From Rhodococcus sp. 4CII (GTDB taxonomy: Bacteria > Actinomycetota > Actinomycetes > Mycobacteriales > Mycobacteriaceae): DNA of 64,000 bases. How positions within the stretch are numbered: the stretch's first letter is position 1; every line of letters begins with the position of its first letter. The position numbers and the translations under genes are program-made. The DNA is taken from the NCBI RefSeq assembly GCF_014256275.1, contig NZ_JACCFE010000002.1, positions 2,976,001-3,040,000 on the forward strand, in the 5' to 3' direction. Below, piece by piece: positions 34,588 through 42,926 of this stretch. Under the pieces are notes generated by a model. That model worked only from the letters and a program-made list of their open reading frames with translations, did no database searches and was not told the DNA's origin.

Positions 34588-36099
34588 TCAGCGAGAAGAA
34601 GGACGAACAATGGGAAACAGGATTGTTTCCCGGATTCCCAATCCAGTCAAAGCCATGAGCAGACGGTCGATTCCCATTCCGGTACCGGTGGTCGGCGGCA
34701 TTCCCTGCTCCATTGCCGCGAGGAATTCCTCGTCCAGGACCATCGCCTCGTCGTCACCGGCCGACGCGAGCCGCGCCTGATCGACGAACCGCTCACGCTG
34801 GATGACCGGGTCCACCAATTCCGAATAGCCCGTGGCCAACTCGAATCCGCGAACGTACAGGTCCCACTTCTCGGTGACCCCCGCCTTACTGCGGTGGTCA
34901 CGGGTCAACGGGGACGTCTCGACCGGGAAGTCACGGACGAACGTCGGCTCGAACAACTGATCACCGCACTGGTGCTCCCACAGTTCCTCGACGAGCTTGC
35001 CGTGCCCGTAGCCCTTGCCCTTGGGGACCTCGAGGCCCACCTTCTCGGCGAGAGCCAGCAATTCCTCGACCGTCGTATCGGGGGTCACCTCGACACCGAT
35101 CGCCTGCGACAGCGACGGGTACATCTCGAGGGTCTTCCATTCACCACTGAGGTCGTATTCGGTGCCGTCCGCGAGGGTGACGATCTGTGAACCGAAAACG
35201 GCCTGCGCCACTTCCTGGACGAGCTCGCGAGTCATGACGGCCGAATCGTCGTAGGTGCCGTACGCCTCGTACGTCTCGAGCATCGCGAATTCCGGCGAGT
35301 GCGTCGAATCGACACCCTCGTTGCGGAAATTCCGGTTGATCTCGAACACCTTCTCGATACCACCGACGACGCACCGCTTGAGGAACAACTCGGGCGCAAT
35401 TCGAAGGTAGAGATCGATGTCGAGCGCATTGGAATGGGTGACGAACGGCCGCGCCGCGGCGCCGCCGTGCAACGTCTGCAGCATCGGCGTCTCGACCTCG
35501 AGGAACCCGCGACGCTCGAGCGCGTTCCGAAGTTCGCGAACTACCGCCACACGCTTACGCGCATTCTCCCGCGCCTCTGCGCGCACGATCAGATCGGCAT
35601 AACGCTGCCGGACGCGGGACTCCTCGTTCATCTCCTTGTGCGCAACCGGGAGGGGCCGCAGCGACTTGGACGCGATCTGCCACGAATCGGCCATGACGCT
35701 CAGCTCACCGCGGCGGGAGCTGATCACCTCACCGTGCACGAACACGAAGTCACCGAGGTCGACGTCGGCCTTCCAGGACGCGAGCGCGTCCTCCCCGACG
35801 GCGGCGAGACTGATCATCGCCTGCAGCTGGGTGCCGTCGCCTTCCTGCAGCGTCGCGAAGCACAACTTGCCCGTGTTCCGGACGAAGATCACCCGGCCGA
35901 CGACCCCGACCTGGTCGCCGGTGGCCGTGTCGGGTTCGAGTTCGGGATACTTGGCCCGGATCTCCGCCAGTGAGTGGGTGCGCGCCACCGACACCGGGTA
36001 CGCCTCACGTCCCTCCGCGAGGATGCGCTCACGCTTCTCCTGGCGGATCCGAAGCTGCTCGGGGGTGTCGTCGACTGGCTGGGCTGCTACTTCACTCAC
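34588..36099 (-). CDS. lysS: Lysine-tRNA ligase (class II)
   Basis: A 503-residue class II lysyl-tRNA synthetase. The N-terminal OB-fold anticodon-binding domain includes VVGRVIFVRNTGKLCFATLQEGDGTQLQ. The catalytic domain carries motif 2 (FRNEGVDSTHSPEFAMLE) and motif 3 (GMGIDRLLMALTG). It charges tRNA-Lys in the cytoplasm. Start GTG at 36099. It precedes lsr2 on the same strand with a 138-base gap that includes the lsr2 promoter region. Confidence 0.97.
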   Translation of the reverse strand: MSEVAAQPVDDTPEQLRIRQEKRERILAEGREAYPVSVARTHSLAEIRAKYPELEPDTATGDQVGVVGRVIFVRNTGKLCFATLQEGDGTQLQAMISLAAVGEDALASWKADVDLGDFVFVHGEVISSRRGELSVMADSWQIASKSLRPLPVAHKEMNEESRVRQRYADLIVRAEARENARKRVAVVRELRNALERRGFLEVETPMLQTLHGGAAARPFVTHSNALDIDLYLRIAPELFLKRCVVGGIEKVFEINRNFRNEGVDSTHSPEFAMLETYEAYGTYDDSAVMTRELVQEVAQAVFGSQIVTLADGTEYDLSGEWKTLEMYPSLSQAIGVEVTPDTTVEELLALAEKVGLEVPKGKGYGHGKLVEELWEHQCGDQLFEPTFVRDFPVETSPLTRDHRSKAGVTEKWDLYVRGFELATGYSELVDPVIQRERFVDQARLASAGDDEAMVLDEEFLAAMEQGMPPTTGTGMGIDRLLMALTGLGIRETILFPIVRPSSR

Positions 36100-36162
36100 G
36101 GGTCACCAGCCTAATCGACAGCCCCGCGTCCCCCTATTCCGAGGTCAGCCCCACTCGACGAG

Positions 36163-36585
36163 TCAGTGAGCCGAGACGGTGGCCAGCTCCCGCGCGCAGT
36201 GCCGGGTCGCGATGAGCGACCCCAGCAGACCCGCCGCCTTGATCGCCTTGTACCCGCCGACGAGATCGGTCGCCTTGTGCAAGCCCAGCTGCTGCAGGGC
36301 GGCCGCGGCGAGACTCGAGGTGTAGCCCTCGGAGCAGACGATGATCCATTCGACGTCATGGTCGACGGCCAGCGCCAGGTGAGCCGAGCTGGTGGGATCG
36401 CAGCGCCACTCGAGGACGTTGCGTTCGATGGCAAGCGCGCCGGGAAGTGTTCCCTCGATCGCCCGCTGCGCCTGCGGCCGGATGTCCACGACGATCGCGC
36501 CGCGCGCCACGGCCTCGGGCAGTTCGAACGCGTACATGCGGTCGATCTTGGTGCGGGCCTCTTCGAGCATCTGGTCGATGTTCAC
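36163..36585 (-). CDS. Rhodanese-like domain protein
   Basis: A 140-residue single rhodanese domain with the active-site loop IIVCSEGYTSSLAAA (C-x2-G-x2-S type), where the Cys would carry a persulfide. AIVVDIRPQAQRAIEGTLPGA is the N-terminal domain signature. Its ATG overlaps the stop of the cysteine dioxygenase gene (ATGA), so the two are co-translated. A role in handling sulfane sulfur derived from cysteine is inferred from this pairing and from the cysteine-rich leader upstream. Confidence 0.9.
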   Translation of the reverse strand: MNIDQMLEEARTKIDRMYAFELPEAVARGAIVVDIRPQAQRAIEGTLPGALAIERNVLEWRCDPTSSAHLALAVDHDVEWIIVCSEGYTSSLAAAALQQLGLHKATDLVGGYKAIKAAGLLGSLIATRHCARELATVSAH

Positions 36586-37115
36586 TTCGAACCACCCTCG
36601 GGGAGATCGGTGAGCTCGGTCCGGGTACGGCGCAGGGTGCCGTGGTCGGTGACCTCGTAATAGGACATGGCCGACAATGGTGGCGAATAGGCGTGCACAC
36701 TCAGCGTCGGTGTCACCACCTCCGCCCCGGGTGCGTCGGGCGCCCGCACCACGTCGTGGACCCAGCCGAGCGGGAACGAGGCCTGATCGCCGGCGTCGAG
36801 AACGCGGTGACGCAGTCGGTCACCCGCCCAACGGAACTCGGACAGGGTGCCACTGAGAACGGTGAGCGCGCCGAAAGAGCCTGCATGGTCGTGTAATTCG
36901 GTGTTCCGGTCGGGAACCCAGCTGATCAACCAGACATCCACGTCGTCGTCCGAGTAGAGCCGGGTCGACCAGCGCTCGTCGGTGGGCCAGCTCTGCGGAA
37001 GAAGAACGTCGTGGCGGCCGTCGAGGACCTCGGAGGCACCCTGATCGGTGATGCGCAGCAGGTCGGCCGGGCGAAGACGGGTGGGTACAGATGCAGAAGA
37101 ATACGTTGCGAGCAC
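36582..37115 (-). CDS. Cysteine dioxygenase-like protein
   Basis: A 177-residue cupin of the cysteine dioxygenase family, which oxidises cysteine to cysteine sulfinate with non-heme iron. The iron-ligand region is TELHDHAGSFGALTVLSGTLSEF (two His), and the third His is in PLGWVHDVV. GTG at 37115 has GGGAG at six bases; a longer frame to 37181 would run across the leader peptide region. It overlaps the rhodanese gene by four bases. Upstream lies a 13-codon leader with three cysteine codons, suggesting regulation by cysteine supply. Confidence 0.88.
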   Translation of the reverse strand: MLATYSSASVPTRLRPADLLRITDQGASEVLDGRHDVLLPQSWPTDERWSTRLYSDDDVDVWLISWVPDRNTELHDHAGSFGALTVLSGTLSEFRWAGDRLRHRVLDAGDQASFPLGWVHDVVRAPDAPGAEVVTPTLSVHAYSPPLSAMSYYEVTDHGTLRRTRTELTDLPEGGSK

Positions 37116-37155
37116 GAGAGAGACTCCCAGAAGTGTGAATTGGTCAAGGCAGCGT

Positions 37156-37197
37156 TCAGCCTCGACAACACTCCTGAGCACTCGTGCAGAGATTCAC
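37156..37197 (-). CDS. Putative cysteine-rich leader peptide (uORF)
   Basis: A GTG-initiated frame encodes VNLCTSAQECCRG then TGA: three Cys in 13 residues, two of them adjacent. It ends 40 bases before the cysteine dioxygenase start. Polycysteine upstream frames regulate sulfur operons by attenuation in mycobacteria. No clear ribosome-binding site precedes the GTG, so it would have to be leaderless; TATGTC lies about 17 bases upstream. Too short to be certain. Confidence 0.5.
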   Translation of the reverse strand: MNLCTSAQECCRG

Positions 37198-37237
37198 GGG
37201 GACCATTCTGACATAACTTCCGCGAAGAGGGAACCCA

Positions 37238-38053
37238 TCACTCGAGCGGACTGCGACGCGCTCCCCGGCGGGCCTGATTCCGCTCGTAGACCAGGCGCAG
37301 CCCTTCCAGGGTGAGGTCGGGCTCGTGCTCGTCGACAGTCTCCGTCTCGGGCATGATCAGCGGCGCACGGTCACCGGTCGCGATCACCACCACATCGGAA
37401 CCGGAGAACGCGGGCAGTTCCCTGCGCACACGACGCACCAGTCCGTCGACGAGGCCGGCGAAACCGAACACCGCACCCGACTGCATGCACTCGACGGTGT
37501 TCTTGCCGACGACGGAGCGGGGACGCACCAGTTCGACCTTGCGCAGCGCCGCCGACTGGGACGCGAGGGCGTCCGAGGAGATCTCGAGACCGGGCGCGAT
37601 GGCGCCGCCGAGAAATTCGCCCTTCGCGGACACGACGTCGACGCACGTGGAGGTACCGAAGTCGACCACGATGCACGGCGCATCGTAGAGGTGATGCGCG
37701 GCAAGGCTGTTCACGATCCGGTCGGCGCCGACCTCTTTGGGGTTGTCGACGAGCAGCGGGACACCGGTTCGCACGCCGGGCTCCACCAGCACGTGCGGCA
37801 CATGCCCCCAGTACCGCGTCAGCATCACGCGGATCTCCCGCAGCACCGACGGCACCGTCGACAGCGCGGACACACCGGTGATCTGGTCGGTGTGCCGGCC
37901 CAGGAGCCCGCGGAAAATGAGGGCCAGTTCGTCGGCCGTCATCCTCGCGTCGGTGCGCATCCGCCAGTCCTGCACCAACTTCGAGTGTTCACCGGCACCG
38001 GTGAACAGTCCGAGAACAATGTTGGTGTTCCGGACGTCGACGGTGAGGAGCAT
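37238..38053 (-). CDS. coaX: Type III pantothenate kinase
   Basis: A 271-residue ASKHA-fold kinase that phosphorylates pantothenate in the first step of coenzyme A synthesis. It has the N-terminal phosphate loop LLTVDVRNTNIVLGLF, VEPGVRTGVPLLVDNPKEVGADRIVN (substrate region) and IVVDFGTSTCVDVVSAKGEFLGGAIAPG. The ATG is separated by three bases from the panD stop, so it is the last gene of the panC-panD-coaX operon, the order of Rv3602c-Rv3600c. Confidence 0.96.
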   Translation of the reverse strand: MLLTVDVRNTNIVLGLFTGAGEHSKLVQDWRMRTDARMTADELALIFRGLLGRHTDQITGVSALSTVPSVLREIRVMLTRYWGHVPHVLVEPGVRTGVPLLVDNPKEVGADRIVNSLAAHHLYDAPCIVVDFGTSTCVDVVSAKGEFLGGAIAPGLEISSDALASQSAALRKVELVRPRSVVGKNTVECMQSGAVFGFAGLVDGLVRRVRRELPAFSGSDVVVIATGDRAPLIMPETETVDEHEPDLTLEGLRLVYERNQARRGARRSPLE

Positions 38054-38056
38054 GGA

Positions 38057-38503
38057 TCAGACCAGACTGGATTCGCGCTCGGCGTCGAGCGTCGACAGCA
38101 TGCGCGGGGTGATCAGGCCGGAGCCCTCCGGCGCGTGGGCCGGGTCGGCGCCGAGTTCGACCGGCGCGTTGGCGGCGTCGACGAACACGACACGCGGTTC
38201 GTAGTCCCGCACCTCCTGCTCGTTCATGACGCCGTAGGCAATGAGGATGACGAGGTCACCGGGCTTGACCAGATGCGCAGCGGCACCGTTGATTCCGATG
38301 ACGCCACTTCCCCGCTCGCCGGCGATGACATAGGTTTCGAGCCGCGCGCCGTTGTCGATGTCGACGATGCACACCTGCTCGCCCTCGAGCAGATCGGCGG
38401 CGTCCATCAGATCCTGATCGACGGTCACCGAACCCACGTAGTGCAGGTCGGCGTGGGTGACGGTGGCGCGATGGATCTTCGACTTCATCATGGTGCGAAA
38501 CAT
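38057..38503 (-). CDS. panD: Aspartate 1-decarboxylase
   Basis: Makes beta-alanine from aspartate for pantothenate synthesis. The 148-residue proenzyme has the self-cleavage site HYVG-S, with Ser25 becoming the pyruvoyl group, at the same position as in other PanD proteins. The first residues MFRTMMKSKIHRATVTHADLHYVGS are typical. TGxA-like substrate residues are seen in VIGINGAAAHLVKPGDLVI. The C-terminal tail (about residues 116-148) is of the long mycobacterial type. It sits between panC and coaX. Confidence 0.97.
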   Translation of the reverse strand: MFRTMMKSKIHRATVTHADLHYVGSVTVDQDLMDAADLLEGEQVCIVDIDNGARLETYVIAGERGSGVIGINGAAAHLVKPGDLVILIAYGVMNEQEVRDYEPRVVFVDAANAPVELGADPAHAPEGSGLITPRMLSTLDAERESSLV

Positions 38504-38521
38504 GTTCCGGTCCTTACTCTT

Positions 38522-39466
38522 CTAGCGGGAAAGAAGCTCGTCCGGCGCGGACGGGTCCGACGCCTCGGTGTCACGTTCGAGAAATCCGGTGCCGACGGCG
38601 ACACCGACGTTGTCGATCAGGCGGGTGGTTCCGACCCGGGCGGCGACGAGCAGCCGGCCGTCTCCCCGCTCCGGGGCGGGACCGAGATCGACCCCCCGCA
38701 CTTCGAGGTAGTCGACGTCGACCTCGGGGGTCGACGCCAGCACCTCGCGGGCGGTGGCCAGAATCGCCTCGGCACCACCGGCGGCGGCGTGCGCCCCCGC
38801 GATCAGCGCCGCGGACAACGTGGTCGCCGCGTTGCGCTGCTCCTCGTCGAGGTAGCGGTTCCGCGAGGACAGCGCGAGTCCGTCGTGCTCACGCACGGTG
38901 GGCACACCGAAGATCCGGACGTCGAAGTTCAGATCGGTCACCATCTGCCGGATCAGCGTCAGCTGCTGGTAGTCCTTCTCGCCGAAGTACGCGGCGTGCG
39001 GTGCGGCGATCTGCAGCAGCTTGGCGACCACGGTCAGCATGCCGGCGAAGTGCGTCGGCCGAGACGCACCCTCGAGTTCGGCGCCGAGCGGTCCGGGAAA
39101 GATCGTCGTCCGCGGGCCTGCCGGGTACATGGTGGCCGCGGTGGGAACGAACACCAGCTCGACTCCGGCCTCACGCAGTAGTTCGAGGTCTGCATCGAGG
39201 GTGCGCGGGTAGGCGTCGAGGTCTTCGCCCGCCCCGAATTGCAGCGGGTTGACGAAGATCGAAACGATCACCACCGCGCCGGTCAGCTTGGCCTGACGCA
39301 CCAGCTCCAGGTGGCCTGTGTGCAGGGCCCCCATCGTCGGCACGAGCGCGACCTGACGACCGACGCCGCGCAGCGCCTTGGAGACCCGCGTCAAAATCTG
39401 CGGGTCGTGGTGCACGGTCAGTTCTCCGCGCTTGTATCCGCCGCGCAGATCGCTCACGGAACTCAC
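38522..39466 (-). CDS. panC: Pantothenate synthetase
   Basis: Condenses pantoate with beta-alanine using ATP. The 314-residue protein has LVPTMGALHTGHLELV (HxGH ATP motif), IVSIFVNPLQFGAGEDLDAYPRT, AAYFGEKDYQQL and ALSSRNRYL, all family signatures. The GTG start at 39466 overlaps the stop of the DUF2520 gene (GTGA), so translation is coupled; the first 18 residues before TVHHDP may be partly non-conserved. It heads the panC-panD-coaX set. Confidence 0.97.
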   Translation of the reverse strand: MSSVSDLRGGYKRGELTVHHDPQILTRVSKALRGVGRQVALVPTMGALHTGHLELVRQAKLTGAVVIVSIFVNPLQFGAGEDLDAYPRTLDADLELLREAGVELVFVPTAATMYPAGPRTTIFPGPLGAELEGASRPTHFAGMLTVVAKLLQIAAPHAAYFGEKDYQQLTLIRQMVTDLNFDVRIFGVPTVREHDGLALSSRNRYLDEEQRNAATTLSAALIAGAHAAAGGAEAILATAREVLASTPEVDVDYLEVRGVDLGPAPERGDGRLLVAARVGTTRLIDNVGVAVGTGFLERDTEASDPSAPDELLSR

Positions 39467-40389
39467 CTCCGGTCTTCCAGGATGTCGAGCAGTTCGGGTG
39501 ACGCGCCGGCGCGTTGCGCCGACCGCAGTGAGAGAGCGCGGTAGCCGGCCGCGATCTGCGGATCGACTTCCTCGAGGACCCGCAGGTGCGTGGCCACCGC
39601 CTGGGAGTCGCCCCGCGCGACGGGCCCCGTCAGCGCCGACGGCCCACGCCGCAGGGCGTTGTCGAGTGCCGCCGAGAGCAGCGGCTGGAGAACACGTTCG
39701 GCCAGACCGTTGGGCTCGTCGCCGATCAACTCCTGGCCGAGCAGTTCCTGGCCTTCGAGCGCGACCCGCAGTGCGGCGACGGCGTCGACGACGAGCGTGA
39801 CGAGGTGATTGCTGCCGTGGGCGAGGGCGGCGTGGTACAGCGGCCGCATGTCCTCGCGGACCCGGACGGGCTCCCCGCCGATCTCGAGAACCAGTGACTG
39901 CCCGATCGCGTACCCGATGTCATCGGCGGCGGTGACGCCGAAACAGGCTGACGCGAGACGGACGGTGTCCTCGTCATGCCCGGTGAACGTCATCGCCGGG
40001 TGGATCGCGAGCGGCACGATGCCCTGCTCGGTGAGCGGTTGGAGAATTCCGATGCCGTTCGCTCCGGACGTGTGGGCCACGATCGCACGGTTCGGCACCG
40101 CCCGGGTGGAGGCCAGGCCTGCGATCAGCGACGGCAGTTCGGCGTCGGGAACTGCGAGGATCAGCAGTTCGGAGCGGGCGGCGACCTCCGCCACCGGCAG
40201 GACCTCGGTCTCAGGGAGCCGGGTGCGTGCCCGGTGACGTGACGCGTCGGAGACCGCCGAGCAGGCGACGACGACGTGTCCTGCCCGCTCCAACGCGGCA
40301 CCGATTGCTGTACCGACCCGGCCGGCGGAGACGATTCCTACCGTCAACCTCGCAGGCGCAGGGCCATTAGTGATCCCGAAAGAGGTCAC
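39463..40389 (-). CDS. Rossmann-like and DUF2520 domain protein (Rv3603c-like)
   Basis: A 308-residue protein with an N-terminal NAD(P)-binding Rossmann fold (LTVGIVSAGRVGTAIGAALERAGH) and a helical C-terminal DUF2520 domain (PLYHAALAHGSNHLVTLV; GPVARGD). The architecture recalls F420-dependent or ketopantoate-type reductases, and its coupling to panC hints at a link to pantoate formation, but this is not established. GTG at 40389 has GAGAGG upstream. The order next to panC is conserved with M. tuberculosis. Confidence 0.88.
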   Translation of the reverse strand: MTSFGITNGPAPARLTVGIVSAGRVGTAIGAALERAGHVVVACSAVSDASRHRARTRLPETEVLPVAEVAARSELLILAVPDAELPSLIAGLASTRAVPNRAIVAHTSGANGIGILQPLTEQGIVPLAIHPAMTFTGHDEDTVRLASACFGVTAADDIGYAIGQSLVLEIGGEPVRVREDMRPLYHAALAHGSNHLVTLVVDAVAALRVALEGQELLGQELIGDEPNGLAERVLQPLLSAALDNALRRGPSALTGPVARGDSQAVATHLRVLEEVDPQIAAGYRALSLRSAQRAGASPELLDILEDRR

Positions 40390-40533
40390 CTTCGTCCTCT
40401 CGTTCGTTCCAGTCCCGCTCGGCGGGTACCAGACGTTCCAGGTGAGGATAGCCCGGGTCGAACGCACCCCGCCATGCGCCGGCAGAGTGATATATGCCTC
40501 ACACGGTGTGGGTTGTCCCGGGCGCGTCCGGCG

Positions 40534-41496
40534 CTAGTCGGCGCGGCGACGCCTGCCTCCGCCGGCCTGGGCGGACCCCGATGTCGACTGCATGTTCGCC
40601 ATGATCTCGGCGACGGACAGCCCGTTCGAATGCGCGCCGGACTGTTCTTCGTCCTCCGCTGCGCGTCGGCGCCCGCGGCGTCCCTCCGCCTCCGGTTCGG
40701 GCTCGATCGCGGGTTCCGTTCCGGCCGCGACCTCGGGTTCGGGCTTCGGTGCGGGCTTCGGTGCGGGCTTCGGCTCCGGCGCGCGGTCGGGCACTACCTC
40801 GGCGACTGGCTCCGGTTCCGGCTCGACCTCGATTTCGGGTTCGACGCGGCCGGCGTCGAGGGGCTCCACGATCGACGTCTCGGCGGTGACCGGATCGTCG
40901 TCCGGATTCGCGAACGGTTGCGACTGCTGAGCCGAGCCGCTCTGGTGCCCCGCCCCGGCGGCGTGTCCCGCACCCGGGACGTACAGGCCGGACGCGGCCG
41001 GCTGATAGCTGCTGTAGGAGCCGCCGGCGAGTTCCTGCACACGCGTCGAATCGGCGCGCAGCGCGATCCGTTCGGTCGGCATCGCACCGTCGAACAACGC
41101 TTCGAGATTCTTGCGGAGCGACGCGAGCTCGGCCCGCAGCGCGGCGAGTTCGTCGGCGTCGGCGCGCACTTCGCTGCGCACCCGCTTCTCCACGGTGAGT
41201 TCGTATTCGCGCCGCGCCGAGATCTCCCGCTCCAGCTGCAACTCGTACACGGTCTGCAGATCGTTGACCTTCGCCTTGTCCAGCGCCGACTCGCGCCGGT
41301 ACTTCGTCATCGCGATGGCACCGACCGTCGCGGCCCAGAGTGCCGCCACCAGGCCCACTCTCAGGAGTTGGACGCTGTCGCTGAAGATCAGGAACAGGGA
41401 CGCGATCACCGCTAGAGCCAGCAACCCCGCAACGATCATCTGGCTCGCGCTGCGCCTGTTGCGGCGCGCAGACTTCAGGCGACCAGGATTCGTCAT
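40534..41496 (-). CDS. Conserved membrane protein with coiled coil and Pro/Glu/Lys repeats (Rv3604c-like, DUF6779)
   Basis: A 320-residue protein. A basic N-terminus (MTNPGRLKSARRNRRSAS) precedes two membrane helices (about 20-62). Next comes a predicted coiled coil (KAKVNDLQTVYELQLEREISARREYELTVEKR to LRKNLEAL). The long C-terminal tail is dominated by Pro, Glu and Lys, including PEPEPEPV and APKPAPKPAPKPEPEV repeats, and ends in GGGRRRRAD. It is conserved beside the folate cluster in mycobacteria. The function is unknown; a cell-envelope or division scaffold is possible. Confidence 0.82.
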   Translation of the reverse strand: MTNPGRLKSARRNRRSASQMIVAGLLALAVIASLFLIFSDSVQLLRVGLVAALWAATVGAIAMTKYRRESALDKAKVNDLQTVYELQLEREISARREYELTVEKRVRSEVRADADELAALRAELASLRKNLEALFDGAMPTERIALRADSTRVQELAGGSYSSYQPAASGLYVPGAGHAAGAGHQSGSAQQSQPFANPDDDPVTAETSIVEPLDAGRVEPEIEVEPEPEPVAEVVPDRAPEPKPAPKPAPKPEPEVAAGTEPAIEPEPEAEGRRGRRRAAEDEEQSGAHSNGLSVAEIMANMQSTSGSAQAGGGRRRRAD

Positions 41497-41566
41497 GGTG
41501 CCAGGGTACTTGGCCCACAAGGGTGCGCCGCGCATTCCATCCGTCCTGCGGCGATCCCCCACAGCC

Positions 41567-42058
41567 CTAATGCGCCGGCTCGTCCGACGGGTCGTCGGGG
41601 GTGCGGCAGCAGTGTTCGAGCCACAGTGCGGCGCCGACGAGCGCCAATGCGGCGACGAGACCCACCCACGCTCCGGGGCTGTCCGAGACCGCCGCCCGGA
41701 GCACCGAACGCTGCGGAAGCAGGTACAGCAGGAAACCGCCCCACACGCCGGCCGTCGCCGCACCGACGAGCGCGGACGCCTTCGCCAGCGCCGCGACCCG
41801 GGCCGCCGTGATGGGGTGCAGCTGATGCGGGCCGTCGCCCAACTGATGATTGCTGACCCGGGATCGCACCATGAAGGCGAGTACGACCTCGATCAGCGCG
41901 ACCGGATACAGCGACGCACCGGCGTACACGGGAATGGGGGGAAACGACCCGTAGAACACGCGAACCAGAATCCAGGTGGCGGCGAGGGCGAGAGCGGCCA
42001 GGAACAGCAGATCCCAGATCCGGGTGGGTTTCATCGTGCCCGTCGGTTCCGGCTTCAT
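41567..42058 (-). CDS. DUF3180 membrane protein (Rv3605c-like)
   Basis: A 163-residue integral membrane protein with about four helices: IWDLLFLAALALAATWILV, PVYAGASLYPVALIEVVLAFMV, a region from ALAKASALVGAATAGVWGGFLLYL, and WVGLVAALALVGAALWLEHCC. The function is unknown. Its ATG (42058) overlaps the folK stop by four bases, so it is the last member of the folE-folP-folB-folK set, as in M. tuberculosis. An internal ATG at 42034 is an alternative start. Confidence 0.87.
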   Translation of the reverse strand: MKPEPTGTMKPTRIWDLLFLAALALAATWILVRVFYGSFPPIPVYAGASLYPVALIEVVLAFMVRSRVSNHQLGDGPHQLHPITAARVAALAKASALVGAATAGVWGGFLLYLLPQRSVLRAAVSDSPGAWVGLVAALALVGAALWLEHCCRTPDDPSDEPAH

Positions 42059-42567
42059 CGCGACCGCCGGTTCAGGACGAGGTCCGTCCGGTGCACACCG
42101 GCCCGTTCGTCCTCGTCCAGCAGTGCCACCAGCGCGTCGACCCGGGTGCTCGTCCCGTCGACGGGCAGCACGGCCTCCGGGTCGACGTCCAGCCACGGAA
42201 TCAGCACGAAGGCGCGTTCGTGCGCCCGCGGGTGCGGCAAGGTCAGTTCGGGGTCGTCGCTGCGGACTTCGCCGCACGAAACGACGTCGACGTCCAGCGT
42301 GCGCGGGCCCCACCGTTCGGTGCGCACCCGATCGGCGGCGGCCTCGAGTTCCTGCCCGCGCCGCAACCAGCCGTAGCCGTCGAGTGCGGGATCGTCGACG
42401 ACGACGACCGCGTTGAGGAAGTCCTGCTGCTCCACACCGCCCCACGGCGCCGTCGAAAACACCGCCGAGACGGCCACGACCGCGTCGTCGAGCCCGTCGA
42501 GGACGGACTGCAGATGGGCGAGGCTGTCGCCGACATTCGACCCGATCGACAACACCGCGCGGCTCAT
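42055..42567 (-). CDS. folK: 2-amino-4-hydroxy-6-hydroxymethyldihydropteridine pyrophosphokinase
   Basis: Transfers pyrophosphate from ATP to the pterin in folate synthesis. The 170-residue protein has LSIGSNVGDSLAHLQ (N-terminal signature), FLNAVVVVDD, RWGPRTLDVDVV (ATP/magnesium Asp pair) and LPHPRAHERAFVLIP. It overlaps folB upstream and the DUF3180 gene downstream by four bases each. The product is passed to FolP encoded two genes upstream. Confidence 0.96.
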   Translation of the reverse strand: MSRAVLSIGSNVGDSLAHLQSVLDGLDDAVVAVSAVFSTAPWGGVEQQDFLNAVVVVDDPALDGYGWLRRGQELEAAADRVRTERWGPRTLDVDVVSCGEVRSDDPELTLPHPRAHERAFVLIPWLDVDPEAVLPVDGTSTRVDALVALLDEDERAGVHRTDLVLNRRSR

Positions 42568-42926
42568 GGCCTCGACCTGTGTGCAACCACCGCCACGTCC
42601 GCGAAGGTCAGCGGGATCGGCGCGGACGGCTTGTGCAACACCACCTCGGTGCTCCGGACACGAGGATCGGTCATCACCCCGTCCGCGATCTCCGCGGCCA
42701 CGGTTTCGATGAGGTCCCGCGGCGGCCCGGCGACGATCGCGGCCGCGCGCTCGGCCAGCCCGCCGTAGTCGAGGGTGTCGGCGAGGTCGTCCGACGCGGC
42801 CGCGACCGCGAGGTCCATCCAGACGGTGATGTCGACGTAGAAGTCCTGACCATCTCGCTTCTCGTGTTCGAAGACGCCGTGGTTGCCACGAACCTTCAAG
42901 CCGCGCAACTCGATTCGATCACTCAC
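42564..42926 (-). CDS. folB: Dihydroneopterin aldolase
   Basis: Converts dihydroneopterin to 6-hydroxymethyl-dihydropterin. The 120-residue protein matches the family: DRIELRGLKVRGNHGVFEHEKRDGQDFYVDI, with the catalytic Glu in HGVFEHEK, and LHKPSAPIPLTFADVAV with the catalytic Lys. GTG 42926 (VSDRIELRGL) is preferred because mycobacterial FolB begins with DRIELRGL; GTG 42938 would add four residues. It overlaps folP by eight bases and folK by four. Confidence 0.95.
   Translation of the reverse strand: MSDRIELRGLKVRGNHGVFEHEKRDGQDFYVDITVWMDLAVAAASDDLADTLDYGGLAERAAAIVAGPPRDLIETVAAEIADGVMTDPRVRSTEVVLHKPSAPIPLTFADVAVVAHRSRP

Noticed and set aside
34613..34632. Hairpin GGGAAAC/GTTTCCC as a terminator of lysS
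   Set aside because: It lies inside the 3' coding end of lysS, and the stem is only seven base pairs.
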